DNA of 64,000 nucleotides, taken from the NCBI RefSeq assembly GCF_033878955.1, contig NZ_CP138858.1, forward strand, positions 4,925,001 through 4,989,000. The letters are read 5' to 3'. The stretch is from Coraliomargarita algicola (lineage in GTDB: Bacteria; Verrucomicrobiota; Verrucomicrobiia; Opitutales; Coraliomargaritaceae). Within the stretch, counting starts at the first letter, position 1; each line of letters opens with the position of its first letter. Position numbers and translations under genes: made by a program. This document shows positions 28,575 to 36,361 of the stretch, one piece after another. The notes beneath the pieces were generated by a model. It was not told the origin of the DNA, did no database searches, and worked only from the letters and a program-made list of their open reading frames with translations.

Positions 28575-30905
28575 TTATGCTTCCAACCATAATGATAGCG
28601 CTTCGTCATTATGTAGTTGATACTCGCTTTGATATTCAGGAGCGAGTTCGTGCAGATAGGCGTTTTCGGCAAAGCGCCTGCAGTGTAGGAGCACTCGGGC
28701 AGATTGTCCCGGGGCTCGTACGATACGACCGAGTGCTTGATGGATACGTCGCATAGCTGGGCGTATATATATGTCTTGAAAGGCATCCTCACGTGAGAAC
28801 CCCGCGTGATTTTCGATGCGTGTTTTTTGTATTAAGTTCACTTCGGGTAAGGCTGGGCCGACGATCATGATGTGATCCACTGCACCTCCGAGTTGATCAA
28901 TACCTTCGGCAAAGCTACTTCCTAAGATTAAAAAAATAACGTCCACGGTTAGTAAGCATTCAGCGATGAATGATGATTGTTCTGCTAGATCGACGCCACG
29001 TGGTTGACGCTGGACACGTAGTTCGGGAGCTAAGGCTGCGAGGTAAGTTTGTATATTTTCTGCGTATTGATAGGATGCAAAAAACACAACAATTGGTACG
29101 CCGGGACTATGATAGCTAAACTCTGCGACCGTGCGTGCAGTTGTTTCGTAATAGCGTTCGCGTGTACGTAAGCGCGTATCTACGCGACAATCGATGGCTA
29201 CATTGTAGGCTTCGTCGCGCCAAGGTGCCTGTGCTTGAGCGACCGTTACGGCGTCTTTTGCGAGTCCGCAACTTTCACGGAAGCAATCGAAGGGAGCGAG
29301 TGTGGCCGACATCATGACGCAGCCACCAAAGGGTTTTAGGCACTCTGCGATCCATTCGCTGGCGTCGAGACAGGTGGCACGCAGGAGTCCAGCGCGTGGT
29401 GCCCAGTGGAGAAACTGATGTGCGGGCGCTGCGAAGCTCTCGGCTAGTTGCGGAATAGACCATATTAATTGGATCGCAAAGGGAGCGGTCGCTTCGTAGT
29501 CGAAAGCTGCCGATGTGAGTTGGTTGGCAAAGTCTTCGCAAAGATCCTGGCCCATGTAGAGCTGGTTTCCTGTCAACGCTTGTTCCGGGGACAGGCTGTC
29601 AATCCAACGGCAGAGTTCGTTTGCGGTGGCTAACAAGTTGCGAGGTGCGCCATGGTCGCGCAGTTCTTCAATCGCAAAGAGTAAGTCTGGGCTGGAGAGT
29701 TCAATACTTAGACTGTCGGCCGTGCGTTCGGGCAGGTTATGCGCTTCATCGACGATCAGTAGCGTACGTTCGGCATCGAAACTAAGCGCGTCTAAAAATA
29801 CCGATCGGCTGTCGGGGGAGAAAATGTAGTTGCTGTCGCCAATCCATATTTCGGCAAAGGGCAGGCAGGCTTTGGTTATGCTATACGGACAGATCCCTGT
29901 TTCGGCTCCGATCTCTTTGGCACGGGGCAGATCCAGGGTACCGTTTTGGAAGAGTTCATCGATTTGCAGTTCCGCAGCCTGCCAGTGTGGGTCGATTTCA
30001 AGATCGCAACGCCCGTCGCCCGTACAGCTATGACGCTCGCTATCGATTCGATGCTCATTGCGGTTACGCATTTGAATATAGCGCATTTCGTGACCGATCA
30101 TTTGCTGGAGTTGGCGAATGGTCTCAAGTTGCCCCGTGGATTTACTACTTAGATAAATGCATCGATCATAGAGACCATCCTGCATATGTTTGAGTGCATG
30201 TTCGAGGATGATCCCCGTCTTACCAAAGCCAGTGGGGGCTTGCGTGAGTACGACACGCGCCTGTAGGGCAGACTGGTGTAAAGTTTGGAAGAGTTGTGCC
30301 TGACCTGGGCGTAATGTTTGAAATGCAGCTTGGATCTGCGCATTGCGTAGACGGTTGAGGCTGCTGCGCCGCTCATCCAGAAAAGGGCGCAGTTGCTCTA
30401 GTTGATATTCGAACAGGGCATGTTCGGATGACTGCAACAATACGGATTGCTTAGCTCCGTTTTCGATATTGATGAACTGTCCTTCCGCAGTAATCGTTTG
30501 GTCGCTAAATTCGGGGAGCAGTTCTAGCATCGACCGATATGTGGCGGCTTGTGCAAAATAGTCCGAGTAGTCTGCGATTAATGTTTCATCAGGTGCGGGG
30601 AGAGGACTGCGGATGGTTTTGACCTCTCTGATTAGAAAACCATGGGTGGTCGGCAATAGCTGATCGATGCGACCGCTGATTTTAAATAACCAGTCGCGAT
30701 GTTGCCAGTTGGCATTTACGCTGACTTCGAAGCGAGCATCGCTGTGCTCTGCGTGGCTCATCGCCTCTGCACTCTTGTGCCATTGTTGGCCGACTGCAGC
30801 TCGCCAGGGGCTATGGCCATGGCCACGGGCGCTTGGTTGGTTGCGAAATATCGCCAGTTCGCGCACGCTCAACCGCACGCAGCGTTGCATCGGATCGATC
30901 TGCAT
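28575..30905 (-). CDS. DinG/XPD-like superfamily 2 helicase with N-terminal PD-(D/E)XK-like domain
   Basis: A 776-residue protein. Residues 60-110 (ISGRIDQLLP then FLIREVKTIR) show the D...ExK pattern of a PD-(D/E)XK nuclease fold. The helicase core starts at about 215 with Walker A LTQAPTGFGKTGIILE, then the DEAH box LLIVDEAHNLPE and motif VI RRIHQALGRIVRAPG. Between motifs I and II, cysteines in HSCTGDGRC, GICPYS and KACLP suggest the 4Fe-4S cluster of XPD/DinG helicases. This architecture points to 5'-3' DNA unwinding with a DNA-binding or nuclease module. The gene starts in a TAATG overlap with the stop of the LolA-like gene, so the two are co-translated. The specific role is unknown. Confidence 0.88.
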   Translation of the reverse strand: MQIDPMQRCVRLSVRELAIFRNQPSARGHGHSPWRAAVGQQWHKSAEAMSHAEHSDARFEVSVNANWQHRDWLFKISGRIDQLLPTTHGFLIREVKTIRSPLPAPDETLIADYSDYFAQAATYRSMLELLPEFSDQTITAEGQFINIENGAKQSVLLQSSEHALFEYQLEQLRPFLDERRSSLNRLRNAQIQAAFQTLRPGQAQLFQTLHQSALQARVVLTQAPTGFGKTGIILEHALKHMQDGLYDRCIYLSSKSTGQLETIRQLQQMIGHEMRYIQMRNRNEHRIDSERHSCTGDGRCDLEIDPHWQAAELQIDELFQNGTLDLPRAKEIGAETGICPYSITKACLPFAEIWIGDSNYIFSPDSRSVFLDALSFDAERTLLIVDEAHNLPERTADSLSIELSSPDLLFAIEELRDHGAPRNLLATANELCRWIDSLSPEQALTGNQLYMGQDLCEDFANQLTSAAFDYEATAPFAIQLIWSIPQLAESFAAPAHQFLHWAPRAGLLRATCLDASEWIAECLKPFGGCVMMSATLAPFDCFRESCGLAKDAVTVAQAQAPWRDEAYNVAIDCRVDTRLRTRERYYETTARTVAEFSYHSPGVPIVVFFASYQYAENIQTYLAALAPELRVQRQPRGVDLAEQSSFIAECLLTVDVIFLILGSSFAEGIDQLGGAVDHIMIVGPALPEVNLIQKTRIENHAGFSREDAFQDIYIRPAMRRIHQALGRIVRAPGQSARVLLHCRRFAENAYLHELAPEYQSEYQLHNDEALSLWLEA

Positions 30906-31774
30906 TAATCTTTGACGGTCGGGCGTTGGCGCAAGGTTGGGCTGTGCAACTGCGGCATGTAAAAAGAAAAGTCGTTCAGATCTTGGTTGATGCTGATTTG
31001 TTCCAATTTAATACGACCGTAGATCGCATTTTCTGCCAATAGTTCGATTTGCGAGGGTAATAGGATCCCATCCACGGGTTTAAATTGTGTGGCTTGATAA
31101 TCTAACTCTACTTGCGTGCCCGCGAGTTCTCCGAGTCCGCCCCAGCGTGTAAGCAGAGATTTATCTTTATCAAAATAGAACCAGCTCGGGCTGTTGTTCT
31201 TGCCGTAAGCTTTAATCGCATGGGCGGGCCGTCCGCCAACTTTGGCGTTGCCTTTGTATTGAAATACATAGTCGGCGCTTGTTGGTAAAGTGAAGGGTTG
31301 CATTAACCAACGGTAACTAGCGAAGTGTTTGCTGTTGATTCCACTATAGGCTTGGGCTTCTTGTTGTTGAGGTGCTAGCACTTGTGTCCATGTTTGTAGG
31401 CCATCGTAAGCAAAAACTACACGGTGATCACGTCCTAGATGTGTCCAGTGGTAGGTCAGGTGGCGCTTGCCATCTGCCGTCTCAATTAAAATGAAATTTC
31501 GCAGTAAGGTGGACTCCTTGATGGTGCCTCGGGCGACTAGATTGAGGAGCGGCGACTGTGCTTTTTGCAAGCCAGTCACAGTTAAATAGTTCTGAATCAG
31601 TTGTTCGCTGGCGCGATCACTTTGAAGAGGGCGCGCTTCAGTCGCTGCAAGTCCTGTTGTATGTGTGGCCCCGAGTAGGGTTAAAACAAACAAGGGAGCC
31701 ATGACTCGCCAGACTAGATTACAGGTGGCTTGGCAGAGGATTGACTTTTTAGTTCTCATATCGTGACTTCGCAT
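30905..31774 (-). CDS. exported LolA-like outer-membrane lipoprotein-sorting-type protein
   Basis: About 289 residues. The N-terminus has basic residues followed by a hydrophobic stretch (VMAPLFVLTLLGATHTTGLAA), a probable signal peptide. The rest is a beta-rich domain resembling the LolA/LolB fold: repeated short strands such as RHLTYHWTHLGRDHRVVFAYDG, then ASYRWLMQPF, and a PSWFYFDKDKSLLTRWG hairpin. I am not certain of the family. Starts at 31798, 31774 and 31759 are possible; 31774 (MRSHDMRTKK) is a compromise. It overlaps the following helicase by one base and is divergent from the UDP-glucuronate decarboxylase gene. Confidence 0.6.
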   Translation of the reverse strand: MRSHDMRTKKSILCQATCNLVWRVMAPLFVLTLLGATHTTGLAATEARPLQSDRASEQLIQNYLTVTGLQKAQSPLLNLVARGTIKESTLLRNFILIETADGKRHLTYHWTHLGRDHRVVFAYDGLQTWTQVLAPQQQEAQAYSGINSKHFASYRWLMQPFTLPTSADYVFQYKGNAKVGGRPAHAIKAYGKNNSPSWFYFDKDKSLLTRWGGLGELAGTQVELDYQATQFKPVDGILLPSQIELLAENAIYGRIKLEQISINQDLNDFSFYMPQLHSPTLRQRPTVKD

Positions 31775-31813
31775 ACTCACTTCATTTTTATAAATCACAA
31801 CTCGTTAATTTTT

Positions 31814-32752
31814 ATGCGTATTCTCATCACCGGTGGTGCCGGATTTCTTGGCAGTCATCTGTCCAAACGATTGCTCCATGAAGGGCACGAAGTCATTTGT
31901 ATGGATAATTTCTTTACGGGGCGTAAACGCAACATTTTGCCTTTATTGGAGAATCCTGCATTTGAGCTGATGCGGCACGATGTAATTGATCCATTTAAAA
32001 TTGAGTGTGATCAAATCTATAATTTGGCCTGTCCGGCTTCGCCTGTGCATTACCAGTATAACGCAATTAAGACGATTAAGACTTCGGTCATGGGAGCGAT
32101 TAATTGCTTAGGCCTAGCCAAGCGCGTCGGTGCGCGTGTCTTTCAGGCGTCGACTTCTGAGGTCTATGGCGATCCTTCAGTACATCCTCAGCCTGAAGCC
32201 TATTGGGGCAATGTAAACCCGATCGGCATCCGCTCTTGTTATGATGAGGGCAAGCGTTGTGCCGAAACACTTTTTATGGACTATCATCGTCAGAATGGAG
32301 TGGATGTACGCATCGTGCGTATATTTAACACCTATGGCCCTAATATGTGTCCAGATGACGGTCGTGTCGTGTCTAATTTTATTGTGCAAGCTTTACAGGG
32401 GCGCGATATCACCGTTTACGGGGAAGGCCAGCAGACGCGTTCTTTCTGTTATTGTGACGATCTGATTGAAGGCTTCGTGCGTTTAATGGATCAGAGTGAA
32501 ACGGTCGGCCCGATGAATATTGGAAATCCCGGGGAATTTACGATTCTGGAACTGGCGGAGAAAGTCATTCAGATGACGGGAAGTTCGTCCAAAATTATTC
32601 ATGAAGCGTTGCCAGCGGACGATCCGAAACAGCGCCAGCCTGACATCACTCAGGCTCGTGAAGTGCTTGGTTGGGAGCCTCAGTATTCTTTGGATGAGGG
32701 GCTACAGCCGACTATCGCGTATTTTGATCAGCTACTCTCGGAAGGTTCGTGA
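31814..32752 (+). CDS. uxs: UDP-glucuronate decarboxylase
   Basis: A 312-residue extended short-chain dehydrogenase that converts UDP-glucuronate to UDP-xylose. The NAD-binding motif TGGAGFLGSH is at residues 6-15, the catalytic Tyr-Lys pair is in SCYDEGKRCAE (Y143, K147), and NLACPASPVHYQ and QTRSFCYCDDLIEG are conserved in this family. ATG 31814 gives the usual start MRILITGGAGF; an earlier in-frame ATG at 31763 lies outside the conserved region. UDP-xylose would feed surface polysaccharide synthesis. It is divergent from the LolA-like gene. Confidence 0.92.
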   Translation: MRILITGGAGFLGSHLSKRLLHEGHEVICMDNFFTGRKRNILPLLENPAFELMRHDVIDPFKIECDQIYNLACPASPVHYQYNAIKTIKTSVMGAINCLGLAKRVGARVFQASTSEVYGDPSVHPQPEAYWGNVNPIGIRSCYDEGKRCAETLFMDYHRQNGVDVRIVRIFNTYGPNMCPDDGRVVSNFIVQALQGRDITVYGEGQQTRSFCYCDDLIEGFVRLMDQSETVGPMNIGNPGEFTILELAEKVIQMTGSSSKIIHEALPADDPKQRQPDITQAREVLGWEPQYSLDEGLQPTIAYFDQLLSEGS

Positions 32753-32852
32753 AGTTGAGGTCGGGTGAAATAGCTGGAAAAAAGGGTTGCTTCGTGGAGG
32801 GAAGCACCTACTTTCCGCTGCTTTTTCCAAAACCATCAACAAAAGTTTAGTC

Positions 32853-33023
32853 ATGCCCAGAGAGCACATCATCTTAGAATGCACCGAAGCCCGCGCTGAG
32901 GGGAAACCTGTATCACGCTACATGTCCACACGTGACAAGAAGCAACAGCCCGATCGTGTCGAGAAGAAGAAGTATAACAAGTTTCTTCGTCGCCACACGC
33001 TGCACCGCGAAATCAAGGGATAA
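32853..33023 (+). CDS. rpmG: 50S ribosomal protein bL33
   Basis: A 56-residue ribosomal protein (MPREHIILECTEARAEGKPVSRYMSTRDKK...KYNKFLRRHTLHREIKG). It lacks the two CxxC pairs of the zinc form, so it is a zinc-independent bL33. The open frame extends back to 32787, but the family start is the ATG at 32853. A terminator follows at 33067. Confidence 0.95.
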   Translation: MPREHIILECTEARAEGKPVSRYMSTRDKKQQPDRVEKKKYNKFLRRHTLHREIKG

Positions 33024-33066
33024 TTCCCTATCATTGCGATTGGCTTCATGAACGCCAATTTTTCTA

Positions 33067-33092
33067 AACCCGCCTTAATGGCGGGTTTTTTG
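33067..33092 (+). terminator. rho-independent terminator after rpmG
   Basis: The stem AACCCGCC paired with GGCGGGTT, with a five-base loop, is followed by six or more T, 43 bp after the rpmG stop. Confidence 0.92.
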
Positions 33093-33154
33093 TTGGCTGA
33101 ATAGTATTGTCAAGCGGGATTCGATCAGAACGCTGGTGAGTCTACTTCCTAACC

Positions 33155-33625
33155 ATGAATAAGACGAATTTTTTTCAATGCTTACTCTCGACGCTTCGCG
33201 AAGAAGCGCTCAATGCCGTGAATGCATCCAAGGATGCCGCGGCGTATGCGACCAATGAGGAGTCGCGTGCCGAGTCTCAGTGGGATACGCAAGGGCTGGA
33301 GGCTTCCTATCTCGCTGCGGGACAAGCGGGGCAGGCCAGGCAGTGGGCCGAGGCGATTGAAGAGTTGCAATCTGAGCGCGAGGAGCTCTTGAAGCGGAAG
33401 ACTCAGGTCTCTTTCGGTGCGCTATTTTGCTGTGATTTTGGAGATTCGGTCGAGCATTTCTTTTTTGCAGGCACCGCTGGGGGGCAAATTATTTTTATGG
33501 AAGGCTATGATGTGACTGTGATTACTGCCCAGTCCCCCCTGGCAGGACGGCTATTGGGGCGTAAAGCCGGGGATTCTTTTCGCTTGGCCAATGGTTCTAT
33601 CGGGCAGGTCTTGACGGTTGAGTGA
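33155..33625 (+). CDS. GreA/GreB-like protein
   Basis: A 156-residue protein with an N-terminal helical region rich in A, E and Q (residues 15-80, probably a coiled coil) and a C-terminal beta domain. The C-terminal part (FFFAGTAGGQIIFMEGYDVTVITAQSPL, LLGRKAGDSFRL) resembles the FKBP-like C-terminal domain of GreA/GreB transcript-cleavage factors. The N-terminal tip lacks the acidic pair that I would expect for cleavage activity, so it may be an RNA-polymerase secondary-channel binder of a different kind. It is the first of a plus-strand run with the ArsC-like, MazG and YgjP genes. Confidence 0.65.
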   Translation: MNKTNFFQCLLSTLREEALNAVNASKDAAAYATNEESRAESQWDTQGLEASYLAAGQAGQARQWAEAIEELQSEREELLKRKTQVSFGALFCCDFGDSVEHFFFAGTAGGQIIFMEGYDVTVITAQSPLAGRLLGRKAGDSFRLANGSIGQVLTVE

Positions 33626-33649
33626 TTCTACATCCATCTGTTGGGTGGT

Positions 33650-34000
33650 ATGAAGATTTACACTTATAAAAATTGTGGTACATGTAAGAAAGCGACGAAA
33701 TGGCTCGATGCACATGGCATCGCCTACGAGGAGTTGCCGATTCGCGAAACCCCACCGACACCGGCGGAGCTTGAGCAGATGCTGAGTTATCAGGCGGGCG
33801 ACTTACGCAAATTGTTTAACACCGCAGGGGGCGATTATCGTGAGTTGAATATGAAGGAGAAACTGCCCACAATGTCGCAGAGCGAAGCGATCGAGTTGCT
33901 TGCCGGGCGTGGTAATTTGGTAAAGCGTCCCTTCGTGTTGGGGGATGGATTTGGATTGCTTGGGTTTAAGGAAGGGCTGTGGGCAGAGACATTCGCCTAA
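33650..34000 (+). CDS. ArsC/Spx/YffB family thioredoxin-fold protein
   Basis: A 116-residue protein of the ArsC/Spx family. The N-terminal CxxC (YKNCGTCKKATKWL) and the RETPPTPAEL and GNLVKRPFVL segments are diagnostic. ATG 33650 (MKIYTYKNC) matches the family start; the open frame begins nine bases earlier with TTG. Members are arsenate reductases, transcription modulators (Spx) or proteins of unknown function (YffB). The CxxC suggests redox chemistry, but the substrate cannot be told from the sequence. Confidence 0.87.
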   Translation: MKIYTYKNCGTCKKATKWLDAHGIAYEELPIRETPPTPAELEQMLSYQAGDLRKLFNTAGGDYRELNMKEKLPTMSQSEAIELLAGRGNLVKRPFVLGDGFGLLGFKEGLWAETFA

Positions 34001-34042
34001 GATGCGCATGTGTAAAGTAAAGCGATTGACCGAAAAAATATT

Positions 34043-34696
34043 ATGAGTGCGATAGAAGATTTAATACAAACCGTAGCCGCTTTAAGGGAACCTGAAACCG
34101 GATGTCCTTGGGATATTGAGCAAGATCACCAATCCATTGCGGAGTGTCTGGTCGATGAGTGCTGCGAACTGCTGCAGACGATTGACCGTCTGGATATGGA
34201 TCACATGGAAGAGGAGTTGGGCGATGTCTTGCTTCAAGTAGTGATGCACGCACAGATGGCGCAAGAAGCGGGGCACTTCGACTTCGAGAGTGTGTGTCGT
34301 GAGGTGAATGAGAAGCTCATCCGTCGTCATCCACATGTCTTCGGTCAGGGAAATCTCGATTCCTCGGAGGCCGTTCTGGTTCAATGGGATCAGATCAAAG
34401 CCGCCGAGCGTAAGCGAGGGCCTGTGCAATCGGGTAAATTTAAGGACCTGCCCAATCAACTGCCTGCTTTGATGTATGCCAAAGATGTCTATCAGCAGAT
34501 CCAGAAACAGGAACTGCCAGCGGAGGACGTGATCGATCAGGCGGCGATCGATGCCAAGGCAGCAAGCATCGAAGAGGCGAGCTTGGGCAAGCAGCTCTTT
34601 GAAATCGCGGCCGCATGCCGTGCTAAGGGGATCGACCCGGAGTCGGCACTACGTCGCTATGCACAACACGTCGTCGATACTTTGGAGCAGCGTTAG
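34043..34696 (+). CDS. mazG: nucleoside triphosphate pyrophosphohydrolase MazG
   Basis: A 217-residue MazG that hydrolyses (d)NTPs to monophosphates and pyrophosphate. The metal-binding signature is CPWDIEQDHQSIAECLVDECCELL then MEEELGDVLLQVVMH (E...E and E..D pattern), followed by VNEKLIRRHPHVFG. It is slightly shorter than E. coli MazG (263 residues). It lies in a plus-strand run with the ArsC-like gene upstream and the YgjP-type peptidase 14 bp downstream. Confidence 0.93.
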   Translation: MSAIEDLIQTVAALREPETGCPWDIEQDHQSIAECLVDECCELLQTIDRLDMDHMEEELGDVLLQVVMHAQMAQEAGHFDFESVCREVNEKLIRRHPHVFGQGNLDSSEAVLVQWDQIKAAERKRGPVQSGKFKDLPNQLPALMYAKDVYQQIQKQELPAEDVIDQAAIDAKAASIEEASLGKQLFEIAAACRAKGIDPESALRRYAQHVVDTLEQR

Positions 34697-34710
34697 CGCG
34701 AGCTCGTGAC

Positions 34711-35427
34711 ATGGAGTTTTTAAGCGCCAGTGGACGCCGTGTGCCTGTGGAGGTGTGTCGGCGCAAAGGCACCCGCCATTTGCGCTTGCGACTGGGCCAT
34801 CAGAATCAAGTGGTGGCTTCCGTGCCGTGGCACATCAGTGACCGTGGCGTTGCCAAATTTATTGCTACGCAACGAGATTGGATCGATGCACAACTGGCAA
34901 AGGTGCCCAAAGTCTCTACGCTGAGTGATTGGCTTGAACGGCACCCACAGATGAGCGCCAGTGGTGATGTTTTTCAAATCCGGATTGAGTCGAGCACGCG
35001 CGCAAAAGCTGATTATTGCTTCGATGGTGGAGCTTCGGTGCTGGTTTTGAGACTACCTGTGGCCGAAGAGTGCGCATTGCTTGCTTTAACACGCCGCTTT
35101 GCCAAAGATGCGCTTGTTTGTCGCGTAGCGTACCAGGCTAAACGCTTGGATCTCGAATATAGTGGGCTGTCAGTGCGTGATCAATCGAGTCGTTGGGGGT
35201 CTTGTTCCAGCCGTCGTGGCATTTCACTCAATTGGCGGCTTGTACTGCTGCGCCCGGAACTGCAGGACTATGTGATATTGCATGAACTCGCACATCTGAG
35301 TGAAATGAATCATGGTCCACGCTTCTGGGCTTTATTGGACAGTTACGATCCACAGCGAGTCACCCATGAGGCTGCTCTGGATGCGATCGGCTCGGAGCTC
35401 ATGAGGGTGGGGCGCTGTTGCAAGTGA
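34711..35427 (+). CDS. YgjP-like metal-dependent hydrolase (M48-type, DUF45)
   Basis: A 238-residue protein of the YgjP/DUF45 family. The zinc motif is ILHELAHLSEMNHGPRFW (about residues 189-206), preceded by the RWGSCSSRRGISLNWRLVL block that defines the family. The biological role is not known; some members are encoded near restriction systems, which is not the case here. It follows mazG by 14 bp and is likely co-transcribed. Confidence 0.88.
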   Translation: MEFLSASGRRVPVEVCRRKGTRHLRLRLGHQNQVVASVPWHISDRGVAKFIATQRDWIDAQLAKVPKVSTLSDWLERHPQMSASGDVFQIRIESSTRAKADYCFDGGASVLVLRLPVAEECALLALTRRFAKDALVCRVAYQAKRLDLEYSGLSVRDQSSRWGSCSSRRGISLNWRLVLLRPELQDYVILHELAHLSEMNHGPRFWALLDSYDPQRVTHEAALDAIGSELMRVGRCCK

Positions 35428-35539
35428 GGAATATGTTCTTTTACTGCTTTTTTATAGATTCTGTCACTTAACCTTGCACCCTAGGGGATAGACTCTACTA
35501 ATTCGAACAATTGTATACATTGACATTTAGCATCATCTC

Positions 35540-36361
35540 ATGAATTCGACTGATCATCAATGCTTGTCGCTGAGTGCGTTAATTCTCGCATTCACTACAG
35601 GTGTATTTTCCTGTATCGCGATTGCGACGGTGTTGATCGTCTTGGGCGTCACTGACTTGGAAGCTTACGTCTTTGCTGGGCTGGGAGGCTTCACGGTGGC
35701 GTGCTTTGTGTGGATTGAGCGTAGTTTGACTTCACAGTTAAAAGAAAAGGAACGTCAGCTGGCACTAGCACTCGCGTCGAGCCAGGATAATCAGAATAAA
35801 CTGTATTCCCGCTCATTGGCTTGCTTTGTTCGTTTTGATGCGGGCACCTTGATCATTGATCAAGCCAGTCCAGGATTTATAAAAATGCTCCGCATGCCGA
35901 CAGATTCCGTACTTCGCGGGCAACGTCTGGAAGAGGTTCTAGGAGTGAATCCACTTAAGTTGGAATCAGTGGTGGATTCTATCAAGCAGGGCGAGTCCTC
36001 GGTCAAGCAACCGAAGGTCGAAATTTTGAGTGCCGATGGATTCTCAACTCATGCTTTAATTAGCGGACAGTATTTTCCTAAAGAGCATATCGTGGAAGCC
36101 GCTTTTTTTGTGCCTCCTGTTAAAAATGCCGAACGGGTGGCCGATTTAGAGGCCGCGCAAAAAGACTTGGACCGTTTTCGCAAGGGGATGTTTCGACGTG
36201 AGACGCGCATTCTCGAATTAAAAGAAGAGGTCAACAATGTTTGCCGCGAGGCGGGTTTTCCTATGCGCTATCAAACGGATAATTCTTCGGATGATAGCAA
36301 GCTTGAATTGCCGGCTGCGCAGTTCAGCCAATCTGTTGCAAGAAGGGGGCGTGCCACTTGA
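35540..36361 (+). CDS. membrane protein with PAS-like domain, partner of the hybrid kinase
   Basis: A 273-residue protein with two N-terminal membrane helices (LSALILAFTTGVFSCIAIATVLIVLG and AYVFAGLGGFTVACFVWIE). A coiled-coil follows (TSQLKEKERQLALALASSQ), then a PAS-like domain (CFVRFDAGTLIIDQASPGFIKML, then GQRLEEVLGVNPL) and a second coiled coil. No kinase or response domain is present. Its stop overlaps the TTG start of the hybrid kinase (TTGA), so the two proteins are made together. I infer that it is a sensory or accessory input for that kinase. Confidence 0.7.
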   Translation: MNSTDHQCLSLSALILAFTTGVFSCIAIATVLIVLGVTDLEAYVFAGLGGFTVACFVWIERSLTSQLKEKERQLALALASSQDNQNKLYSRSLACFVRFDAGTLIIDQASPGFIKMLRMPTDSVLRGQRLEEVLGVNPLKLESVVDSIKQGESSVKQPKVEILSADGFSTHALISGQYFPKEHIVEAAFFVPPVKNAERVADLEAAQKDLDRFRKGMFRRETRILELKEEVNNVCREAGFPMRYQTDNSSDDSKLELPAAQFSQSVARRGRAT

